Assembly: GCF_026314945.1 (NCBI RefSeq)
Contig: NZ_CP111121.1
Location: 3,410,001-3,474,000 of the forward strand
Direction of reading: 5' to 3'
From: Chryseobacterium fluminis
GTDB lineage: Bacteria > Bacteroidota > Bacteroidia > Flavobacteriales > Weeksellaceae
Length of the DNA: 64,000 bases
Under the pieces are notes generated by a model, which worked only from the letters and a program-made list of their open reading frames with translations, was not told the DNA's origin and did no database searches. Made by a program: the position numbers and the translations under genes. The stretch's first letter is position 1. The number at the start of each line of letters is the position of its first letter. Below, in pieces: positions 54,974-61,944 of the stretch.

Positions 54974-56908
54974 ATGATAAAGAGGTTTTTTATTCTATCC
55001 GGTTTATGTATGATGTTGGGAGTATCTGCTCAGAAATCGCATACCGTTGTAAAAGGAGATACTCCTTACAATATTGCCAAAAAGTACGGACTCACTGTAG
55101 ATGAATTGTATAAGCTGAATCCGAAGGTGAAAGATGGTAAGCTGGCGCTTGGAGATATTTTAACCGTCAAAACTGAGAAAGCTGCAGCAGCTGCAGCACC
55201 TAAAACAGGGGTAGCTTCAAAGCCGGTGAATAATTCTCAGGTTGGAAAAATTGTGTTACAGCCTAAGCAGACCATCTACGGACTTACAAAACAATACCGC
55301 ATTTCTGAAACCGATTTAAGAAAACTGAATCCCGAATTGGATTCCCATATGAAAATCGGAGATGAAATCACTTTACCTCTTGAAAGTATCAAAAAATATG
55401 GTGGTGACCAGCAGCAAAGTATTGCTGCAGCTTCCAAGCCTGCAGAAAGAGCTGTTGAGATACAGACCGCAGATCATCAGGCAACGGAAGGTGAATATGT
55501 GGTACAGTCGAAAGATAATTATTACAGAATTTCAAGACAATTTAATATTACCAAGGAAGAGCTCTTTGAGCTCAATCCGGGATTGGAAGAAAGAGGCCTG
55601 AAGCCGGGAGAATCAATTAAAGTGAAAGGAGCTACTTCCGGAACTACAGCTGTTGCGGAGACCAGTTCAAAAGCAAAAGTAGATGCCGGTAACGAAAGAT
55701 CTTCCTCCACTACCACTACGGCTGTAGGAGATGATTATGTGACCTATACCGTTCAGCAGGGAGATACCGTTTTCTCTATTGTCAATAAGTTCGGTATTTC
55801 TATCGATGACTTAATCGCTTTAAATCCTGATTTATCTAACGGACTAAAATCAGGAATGATTTTAAAAATTAAAAAGCTTGATCCTGCTTACGTTAAGAAA
55901 AATGGTGATGCCCTGAGCGTTGTGCTAATGTTACCTTTCGGATACAGTACCAACGAAACTCAGTATCGGACCATGGCAACTGATTTCTTGACAGGAGCAA
56001 AGCTGGCTATTGAAAGAAATGCCAGAAACGGACAGAAATTAGATGTGAAAATAGTGGATTCGGGAAATGAAGCATCCTTCCGAAATTCACTGACTCAAAT
56101 AAATCCGGATAATACAGACCTGATTATCGGACCATTCTTTAAATCAAATGTCGTTGACGTACTCGACTTCACTAAAAATCAGAAAATCCCGATCGTAGCG
56201 CCATTTGCCAACTCTCCGGAATTATACAATTACAGCAATCTGATTATTGTGGAAACCAATGATCAGACCTATGCGGATAAAATTATTGATGAAGTGAAAT
56301 CGGCGTATTCTGATCAGAAAGTCTATATCGTTGCAGACGCTAAAAAAGACAATGCCAATTATATTAAAGCAGGCCTTGAAAAAGCATTAAAAACGCCCAA
56401 TGTAATCATTGTAAATTCACCGGCAGATATCCAGCTGGATCAGAATATGATGACGGGGCAATCGGCTCCTGTGATTGCTGTTTTAGCAAATGATAATGGA
56501 ACGGCCGGAGATGCTTTTGCGAGCAGGGTTATTGCCTTATCCAAAGAAGTACAGGGAGTGAAAGCTTTCAGTATGTATTACTCACCGGTTTTTGAAAAGA
56601 AAGTGGATGAGCTGAGCCAGGCAAATCTGGTGTATCTGATGGACAGAAAGATCAACGCAGAAGGTAGTTTTGAAAAAGAAATTCTCGCAGCTTATAAAAG
56701 TAAATATTGCAAGACGCCTCCAAAATATGCTGTTATCGGCTTTGATGTAGTAAATGACATGCTGAGCAGAGAAAACAGAAAAGGAGAAATCTTCAGACAG
56801 ATCAATAAAGTTCAGACTCAGTTGGCAACCAAATTTGAGTTTGTAAAATCAAAAGCAAACGGAGCTTACGTAAATACAGGTTACAGGGTTATCAGACTGG
56901 TTCCCTAA
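54974..56908 (+). CDS. LysM-repeat protein fused to a periplasmic-binding-like domain
   Basis: The 644-residue secreted protein has a signal peptide (about residues 1-19, '...MMLGVSAQ'). Four LysM-like repeats follow, near residues 21-65 ('HTVVKGDTPYNIAKKYGLTV'), 90-137, 172-213 and 252-298 ('YTVQQGDTVFSIVNKFGISI'). The C-terminal 330 residues resemble a type 1 periplasmic-binding/ABC substrate-binding fold ('VVLMLPFGYSTNETQYRTM', 'TDLIIGPFFKSNVVDVLDF'). LysM binds peptidoglycan; the second part suggests ligand sensing or amyloid-precursor-like proteins of this phylum. The ligand is unknown. Confidence 0.88.
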   Translation: MIKRFFILSGLCMMLGVSAQKSHTVVKGDTPYNIAKKYGLTVDELYKLNPKVKDGKLALGDILTVKTEKAAAAAAPKTGVASKPVNNSQVGKIVLQPKQTIYGLTKQYRISETDLRKLNPELDSHMKIGDEITLPLESIKKYGGDQQQSIAAASKPAERAVEIQTADHQATEGEYVVQSKDNYYRISRQFNITKEELFELNPGLEERGLKPGESIKVKGATSGTTAVAETSSKAKVDAGNERSSSTTTTAVGDDYVTYTVQQGDTVFSIVNKFGISIDDLIALNPDLSNGLKSGMILKIKKLDPAYVKKNGDALSVVLMLPFGYSTNETQYRTMATDFLTGAKLAIERNARNGQKLDVKIVDSGNEASFRNSLTQINPDNTDLIIGPFFKSNVVDVLDFTKNQKIPIVAPFANSPELYNYSNLIIVETNDQTYADKIIDEVKSAYSDQKVYIVADAKKDNANYIKAGLEKALKTPNVIIVNSPADIQLDQNMMTGQSAPVIAVLANDNGTAGDAFASRVIALSKEVQGVKAFSMYYSPVFEKKVDELSQANLVYLMDRKINAEGSFEKEILAAYKSKYCKTPPKYAVIGFDVVNDMLSRENRKGEIFRQINKVQTQLATKFEFVKSKANGAYVNTGYRVIRLVP

Positions 56909-56949
56909 ATGATTTGAATCAAGTTAGAGAATATTGTTAACATTATATT

Positions 56950-56957
56950 TATATTTG
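56950..56957 (+). promoter_or_regulatory. -7 box TATATTTG upstream of fabD
   Basis: This exact TAnnTTTG match lies 21 bases before the fabD ATG. Confidence 0.55.
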
Positions 56958-56978
56958 CAAAATATTTTAAATTAATAC

Positions 56979-57854
56979 ATGAAAGCACTTGTATTTCCTG
57001 GGCAGGGTTCTCAGTTTGTAGGAATGGGGAAAGAATTGTATGATTCCAGAAAAGACATTAAGGACATGATGGAATCTGCCAATGAAATTTTAGGGTTTGA
57101 TATCCTTTCCCTTATGTTTAATGGAACAGATGAAGACCTGAAAAAAACAGAAGTTACCCAGCCTTCTATTTTTATACATTCCGTAGCTGCGCTGAAAGCA
57201 GTAAACGGTCTTGGAGCCGAAATGGTAGCAGGACATTCTTTAGGAGAATTTTCAGCATTGGTAGCCAACGGCGTTTTGTCCTTTGATGACGGGCTGAAAT
57301 TGGTTTCTGAAAGAGCGAAAGCTATGCAGGATGCCTGTAATGCCAATCCAAGTTCAATGGCTGCAATCTTAGGATTGGAAGATGCCAGAGTGGAAGAGAT
57401 CTGCGCCCAGATCAATGGGGTAGTAGTTCCTGCCAATTATAACTGTCCCGGACAATTGGTGATTTCGGGAGAAACGGCCGCTGTAGAAGAAGCCTGTGCT
57501 CAATTAAAAGAAGCAGGAGCAAAAAGAGCCTTAATGCTGCCTGTAAACGGAGCTTTTCATTCTCCACTAATGCAGCCTGCACAGGAAAGACTGGCGGCAG
57601 CGATTGAGAAAACAAAATTCAGAAATGCGACCATTCCTGTATATCAGAATATTACGACGACAGCGATTACAAATCCTGAAGAAATAAAACAGAACCTTAT
57701 TGCACAGCTTACGGGTCCGGTAAAATGGACACAGTCTGTTCAGAAGATGATTAAGGACGGAGCAACCAACTTTATCGAAGTGGGTCCCGGAAAAACCCTT
57801 CAGGGATTAATTAAAAAAATCGATTCTTCTGTAGACGTTGCATCAGCAATCTAA
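56979..57854 (+). CDS. fabD: Malonyl-CoA:ACP transacylase
   Basis: The 291-residue enzyme loads malonate onto acyl carrier protein for fatty-acid synthesis. It has 'FPGQGSQFVGMGKELYD' at the start, the catalytic Ser87 in 'AGHSLGEFSALVA', and His194 in 'PVNGAFHSPLM' as the catalytic base. The Gln of the oxyanion hole lies in 'GQGSQ'. It has its own promoter and is followed 11 bases later by the GHMP kinase gene. Identity is certain. Confidence 0.98.
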   Translation: MKALVFPGQGSQFVGMGKELYDSRKDIKDMMESANEILGFDILSLMFNGTDEDLKKTEVTQPSIFIHSVAALKAVNGLGAEMVAGHSLGEFSALVANGVLSFDDGLKLVSERAKAMQDACNANPSSMAAILGLEDARVEEICAQINGVVVPANYNCPGQLVISGETAAVEEACAQLKEAGAKRALMLPVNGAFHSPLMQPAQERLAAAIEKTKFRNATIPVYQNITTTAITNPEEIKQNLIAQLTGPVKWTQSVQKMIKDGATNFIEVGPGKTLQGLIKKIDSSVDVASAI

Positions 57855-57865
57855 AAATTAAAAAT

Positions 57866-58768
57866 ATGAGCGGAATATTTTCACCGGGAAAGCTTATGCT
57901 TACTTCAGAATATTTCGCAATGGACGGAGCTCTTGTCTTAGCAGTACCTACCAGGCTGGGACAAGAGCTTTCCTTTTATCAAAAGGATGATCAGAAATCT
58001 TTGATTTTTTGGGAAGCCTATCATCAGAACAAATTATGGCTGAAAGCGGTCATTGATTATAAAAGCTGGCAGATTGTAGAAACCAATATTCCGTCAGGTG
58101 CTGAATTTATCCTGAAGACCTTAAAGAACGTTCAGGCACTCTCAGCCATTCGATTCAGAAACGACTTCACGTATCATTTAACAACCAACCTTCAGTTTCC
58201 TGCCAATTACGGACTTGGAAGCAGTTCTACCTTAATGAATAATCTCGCGGAATGGGCAGAGATCGATCCTTTCTTTCTTAATAAGATAAGTCTGGGTGGA
58301 AGCGGTTACGATATAGCAGTTGCTAAAGAGAAATCAGCAGTGCTTTTCCGGAACGTTCCTGAGATTAGTTATGAAAAGGTGAATTTCAGTCCTCCTTTCA
58401 AAAATGAGCTTATTTTCATTCACCTGAATCAAAAACAGGACAGCCGTGAAGGAATCAGTTTTTACAGGTCAAAAGAGAAGTCTCAAAAACGGGTTGATGA
58501 ATTTTCGGATCTCACAAGAAATATTTTGCTATGTAACGAATTGGAAAATTTTTCTGAACTCCTGTTCATTCATGAGCAAAAAATATCCGATTTCCTTGAA
58601 ATTCCCACAGTGAGACAACAGTTTTTTCCCGATTGTCCGGTTTTTATTAAAAGTTTGGGAGCATGGGGCGGAGATTTTGTAATGAGCTCAAAATTTGAAG
58701 GCTATCAGGACTATTTTTGGGGAAAAGGTTTTAACACTATTTTCGACTGGAATGAATTAATTATTTGA
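57866..58768 (+). CDS. GYDIA family GHMP kinase
   Basis: The 300-residue GHMP-superfamily kinase has 'FSPGKLMLTSEYFAMDGALV' at the start, the ATP-binding 'ANYGLGSSSTLMNNLAEW' near residue 112, and 'GGSGYDIAVAKEKSAVLF', which contains the GYDIA motif that gives the family its name. Members occur in Flavobacteria and may act in a mevalonate-type route, but their substrate is not established. It probably shares a transcript with fabD. A C-terminal 'SLGAWGGDFVMSS' motif near residue 268 matches the third GHMP motif. Confidence 0.92.
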   Translation: MSGIFSPGKLMLTSEYFAMDGALVLAVPTRLGQELSFYQKDDQKSLIFWEAYHQNKLWLKAVIDYKSWQIVETNIPSGAEFILKTLKNVQALSAIRFRNDFTYHLTTNLQFPANYGLGSSSTLMNNLAEWAEIDPFFLNKISLGGSGYDIAVAKEKSAVLFRNVPEISYEKVNFSPPFKNELIFIHLNQKQDSREGISFYRSKEKSQKRVDEFSDLTRNILLCNELENFSELLFIHEQKISDFLEIPTVRQQFFPDCPVFIKSLGAWGGDFVMSSKFEGYQDYFWGKGFNTIFDWNELII

Positions 58769-58855
58769 TTAATAGTAACTTATAAGGCTTATTTTTTATT
58801 TGCCATTCTGACTTATATCATTATATTTAAACCACCTTTAACAATTAATTAATAT

Positions 58856-58863
58856 TAATTTTG
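58856..58863 (+). promoter_or_regulatory. -7 box TAATTTTG upstream of pckA
   Basis: This TAnnTTTG match lies 35 bases before the pckA ATG. Confidence 0.5.
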
Positions 58864-58898
58864 TTATACCCAAAAAAGAAATAGAAAATATAAGTAAA

Positions 58899-60518
58899 AT
58901 GAAACACGCTAAAATCATCCAGGATTTAGAAAAATTAGGGATTAAAGGAAATTACGAAATCGTTTACAATCCTTCTTACGAAGAATTGTATCAAGATGAA
59001 GTTTCTCCTGAAAATCAGGGCTTTGAAAAAGCTGAGCTTACGGAATCTGGTGCAGTATCAGTAAAAACAGGAATTTTCACAGGTCGTTCTCCTAAAGACA
59101 GGTATATCGTTCAGGATGATGTTACAAGAGAAACCATCTTCTGGGACGGTAAAGTAAATTTGCCTACTACAGCGGAAATTTTCCAGTCTTGTAAAGATTT
59201 AGTGCTGGACCAGCTTTCTGCCTCAAAGAAAATCTATGTCGTTGATGCTTTTTGTGGAACCAATACGGACACAAGACTTAAAGTGCGTTTCATTGTTGAG
59301 GTAGCATGGCAGGCGCATTTCGTTACCAATATGTTCATCCGTCCTTCTCACTACGAGCTTGAAAACTTCGGGGAACCGGACTTTACCGTGATCAATGGTT
59401 CTAAAACGACCAACCCGAACTGGGAAGCGCAGGAATTGCATTCTGAAAACTTTATCATGTTCAATCTTACGGAGAAACTTCAGATCATCGGAGGAACCTG
59501 GTATGGTGGGGAGATGAAAAAAGGAATGTTTGCCATGATGAATTATTATCTGCCTTTAAAAGGGATGGCTTCCATGCACTGTTCTGCCAACGTAGGTGAA
59601 GAAGGTGATGTTGCGCTTTTCTTCGGCCTTTCAGGTACAGGAAAAACAACTTTATCTGCAGATCCCAAAAGATATCTGATCGGCGATGACGAGCATGGAT
59701 GGGATAACAATGGAGTATTCAATTACGAAGGAGGCTGTTATGCCAAAGTAATTGATCTTTCTGAGGAAAAAGAACCGGATATTTTCAGAGCCATCAAGAG
59801 AGATGCCCTTCTTGAAAATGTCGTGGTGAATAACGGGGTTGCCGACTATACGGATGGGTCAATCACAGAAAATACGAGAGTATCTTATCCGATCTATCAT
59901 ATTAATAAAATTGTTCTGCCTTCAAAAGCAGGACATGCCAAAAAAATTGTTTATCTGTCTGCGGATGCATTCGGAGTACTGCCTCCGGTTTCTGTTCTGG
60001 ACGAAAACCAGGCTCAATATCATTTCCTGTGTGGATATACTTCAAAACTGGCAGGTACCGAAAGAGGAATCACGGAACCTCAGCCATCTTTTTCACCGGC
60101 ATTTGGTGAAGCATTCCTGACATTGCATCCGACCATGTATTCAAAAACGTTGATCGGAAAAATGAAAGAGCACGGAGCTAAAGCATACCTTGTCAATACA
60201 GGCTGGAACGGGACAGGAAAAAGAATTTCTCTAAAAGATACCAGAGCGATTATCGATTCGATCATTGACGGTTCTATTGAAAACGCTCCGAAAACAAGAA
60301 TCCCAATCATGAATCTTGAAGTTCCTACAGAATTACCGAATGTTTCTGAAGGAATTTTAGATCCCAGGGATTCTTACAGCAATGTGGCTGAATGGGAAGA
60401 AAAAGCAAAAGATCTTGCTGCAAAATATATCACAAATTTTGAGCAGTACTGCAATACTGAAGAAGGGAAAAAGCTTATTGCTTCCGGTCCTCAATTGCAG
60501 GAACAAACAACAAACTAA
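58899..60518 (+). CDS. pckA: ATP-dependent phosphoenolpyruvate carboxykinase
   Basis: The 539-residue enzyme converts oxaloacetate and ATP to phosphoenolpyruvate, CO2 and ADP. It carries '[15 protein letters not shown]' near residue 57 (substrate-binding Arg), the P-loop GLSGTGKT at 243-250, and 'IGDDEHGWD' at 261-269 with the metal-binding Asp residues. It is a gluconeogenic enzyme of the ATP type. The length is normal. It is a single-gene unit followed by a hairpin at 60524. Confidence 0.98.
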   Translation: MKHAKIIQDLEKLGIKGNYEIVYNPSYEELYQDEVSPENQGFEKAELTESGAVSVKTGIFTGRSPKDRYIVQDDVTRETIFWDGKVNLPTTAEIFQSCKDLVLDQLSASKKIYVVDAFCGTNTDTRLKVRFIVEVAWQAHFVTNMFIRPSHYELENFGEPDFTVINGSKTTNPNWEAQELHSENFIMFNLTEKLQIIGGTWYGGEMKKGMFAMMNYYLPLKGMASMHCSANVGEEGDVALFFGLSGTGKTTLSADPKRYLIGDDEHGWDNNGVFNYEGGCYAKVIDLSEEKEPDIFRAIKRDALLENVVVNNGVADYTDGSITENTRVSYPIYHINKIVLPSKAGHAKKIVYLSADAFGVLPPVSVLDENQAQYHFLCGYTSKLAGTERGITEPQPSFSPAFGEAFLTLHPTMYSKTLIGKMKEHGAKAYLVNTGWNGTGKRISLKDTRAIIDSIIDGSIENAPKTRIPIMNLEVPTELPNVSEGILDPRDSYSNVAEWEEKAKDLAAKYITNFEQYCNTEEGKKLIASGPQLQEQTTN

Positions 60519-60523
60519 GTTAC

Positions 60524-60553
60524 AAAGCCTCATCAGTTTGATGAGGCTTTTTT
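60524..60553 (+). terminator. Bidirectional terminator after pckA
   Basis: AAAGCCTCATCA pairs with TGATGAGGCTTT around a short loop and is followed by more Ts. The convergent gene ends inside its right edge, so it probably serves both. Confidence 0.88.
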
Positions 60554-60989
60554 AATATTTTTTACAGTTTTCAAGTAGCTCGTTCTGTTCATCCAATTGA
60601 TAAATTACTGATTGAATTGATTTTTCATTCAGGTTTTTGATGATGATGCAGTGGTAGGCGGAAAAATGGTTTTCGTCATTCAGCATCTGATCCAAATATT
60701 TTGGGGTGGTAAAAACGACCCAGTACCTGGCGCCGTTAACTAAATCGATACTCACTTCTATAAGATCAGATTCTTCATCCGTTATTTCGTCGTCTATATG
60801 AATTGAAACTATTTCCGGTTCATTGTTTAAATCAAAATACCATTTTGCATACCATTTTAATTTATTTTCATCATTTTGTATTCTAATATTCTGTGGATTA
60901 ATTTCTATGATTTTGTATGACTTCCTCTTAGTCAGTTGACCAGCATATATTCCAACGTTTTTACAGTACACCGAATCGCTTACTTCCAT
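60552..60989 (-). CDS. Small hypothetical cytoplasmic protein
   Basis: The 145-residue acidic protein has no signal peptide. It shows 'YKIIEINPQNIRIQNDENKL', 'ISIHIDD'-like acidic segments ('EIVSIHIDDEITDEESDLIE') and 'LVNGARYWVVFTTPKYLDQM' near residue 83. The pattern resembles small standalone proteins of flavobacteria with no assigned role; I do not recognise a family. It is 15 bases downstream of aroQ on the same strand, so co-transcription is likely. Confidence 0.65.
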   Translation of the reverse strand: MEVSDSVYCKNVGIYAGQLTKRKSYKIIEINPQNIRIQNDENKLKWYAKWYFDLNNEPEIVSIHIDDEITDEESDLIEVSIDLVNGARYWVVFTTPKYLDQMLNDENHFSAYHCIIIKNLNEKSIQSVIYQLDEQNELLENCKKY

Positions 60990-61004
60990 GACAACATCGG
61001 GAAA

Positions 61005-61412
61005 TTACTTTAAACTTAAGATAGCCAGACGATATCCATCCAATCCGAATCCAGACAGCACAGCATCCGTATTCGCTGCTGTTACAGACTTCTGCCGAAA
61101 CTCTTCTCTCTGGTAAATATTGCTGATGTGAACTTCCACTTTCTGCTTCCTGATATTCTTTAAACAATCTGCGATCGCATAAGAGTAATGGGTGAAAGCG
61201 CCCGGGTTGATCACTACGGCATCAAAATCATCTTCCTGCAATCTGTTAATCAGTTCTCCTTCGATATTAGACTGATAATAGTATAATTCATGACTGGGAA
61301 ATTCTGATCTTAAGATTTCCAGATAATTTTCCATTGAAGTTGTCCCGTAGATCTCAGGTTCTCGTGTGCCCAACAGATTTAGATTAGGTCCGTTTACAAT
61401 TAAAACTTTCAT
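61005..61412 (-). CDS. aroQ: 3-dehydroquinate dehydratase, type II
   Basis: The 135-residue dodecameric enzyme removes water from 3-dehydroquinate in the shikimate pathway. It starts 'MKVLIVNGPNLNLLGTREPE' and has the catalytic Tyr22 in 'PEIYGTTS', 'INPGAFTHYSYAIAD' with His75, and 'VEVHISNIYQREEFR' with His95. The length is slightly short but complete. Identity is certain. Confidence 0.97.
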   Translation of the reverse strand: MKVLIVNGPNLNLLGTREPEIYGTTSMENYLEILRSEFPSHELYYYQSNIEGELINRLQEDDFDAVVINPGAFTHYSYAIADCLKNIRKQKVEVHISNIYQREEFRQKSVTAANTDAVLSGFGLDGYRLAILSLK

Positions 61413-61740
61413 TCTATAAAATTAATTAAGTTTTTTTATTTATGCCGCAGTAGTTACGATTGTTTTCAGAAAAAAATAAACGCAATATCTCGCAGATATC
61501 TATAGACCACTTTTTGATGTGATTCTGAAATCGTACCTGACAAAACCCACTACGTACATGAATTCGGGCAGAGATAAATTTTTCCATTGCATTATTTTTA
61601 ATGATATTTCTCATATTTATTAATTTAACATTTTTACGTAAGTAGTTGTTTCATTGGTTTTTGGTTAAAAATTAACTTAATTTTTGTGAAATTATAATTA
61701 ATTTTTCAAAAGTCTACTTGTTTTATAGACTAATTGTTTT
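61413..61740. other. Intergenic region between aroQ and the riboswitch
   Basis: I find no strong motif in this AT-rich stretch. A 62-codon minus-strand frame (61426-61614) has no recognisable features and was not accepted as a gene. No promoter box for aroQ was convincing. Confidence 0.5.
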
Positions 61741-61748
61741 TAGATTTG
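61741..61748 (+). promoter_or_regulatory. -7 box TAGATTTG for the SAM-riboswitch transcript
   Basis: This exact TAnnTTTG match ends 17 bases before the start of the riboswitch P1 stem, so the aptamer lies at the 5' end of the RNA. Confidence 0.7.
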
Positions 61749-61765
61749 CAGACCTATTTCGATCG

Positions 61766-61860
61766 GCTTATAAAGAAAGATGGAGGGAACTGACCCTGTG
61801 AAATCTTAACAACCTGCACAAAGCAAGGTGTTACATTCAGCCTTTAAAGGAAAAATAAGC
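61766..61860 (+). promoter_or_regulatory. SAM-I (S-box) riboswitch aptamer
   Basis: GCTTAT (61766-61771) and ATAAGC (61855-61860) form P1. Inside lie the conserved 'GATGGAGGGAACTGACCC', 'TGTGAAATCTTAACAACC' and 'AAGGTGTTACATTCAGCC' segments, matching the P2 kink-turn/pseudoknot, P2-P3 junction and P3-P4 core of SAM-I. CCTTTAAAGG is the P4 hairpin. It binds S-adenosylmethionine and normally turns its gene off when SAM is high. Here the controlled gene is a TonB-dependent receptor. Confidence 0.93.
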
Positions 61861-61885
61861 AATTGGTTAATCGTATTGATCGGTG

Positions 61886-61920
61886 CCCTTTGCTGACTAT
61901 TCTGTAAAGGGTAAATTTTT
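61886..61920 (+). terminator. Possible expression-platform hairpin of the SAM riboswitch
   Basis: CCCTTT (61886-61891) can pair with AAAGGG (61906-61911), and TAAATTTTT follows. It resembles a weak intrinsic terminator placed between aptamer and gene. The competing antiterminator was not resolved by eye, so control could also be translational. Confidence 0.5.
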
Positions 61921-61944
61921 AATATTTGGTATAAAAAACTGATT

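Noticed and set aside
61426..61614. 62-codon minus-strand open frame upstream of aroQ
   Set aside because: It has no recognisable motif, no convincing promoter or ribosome site, and an unusual residue mix; it is more likely chance in AT-rich DNA.
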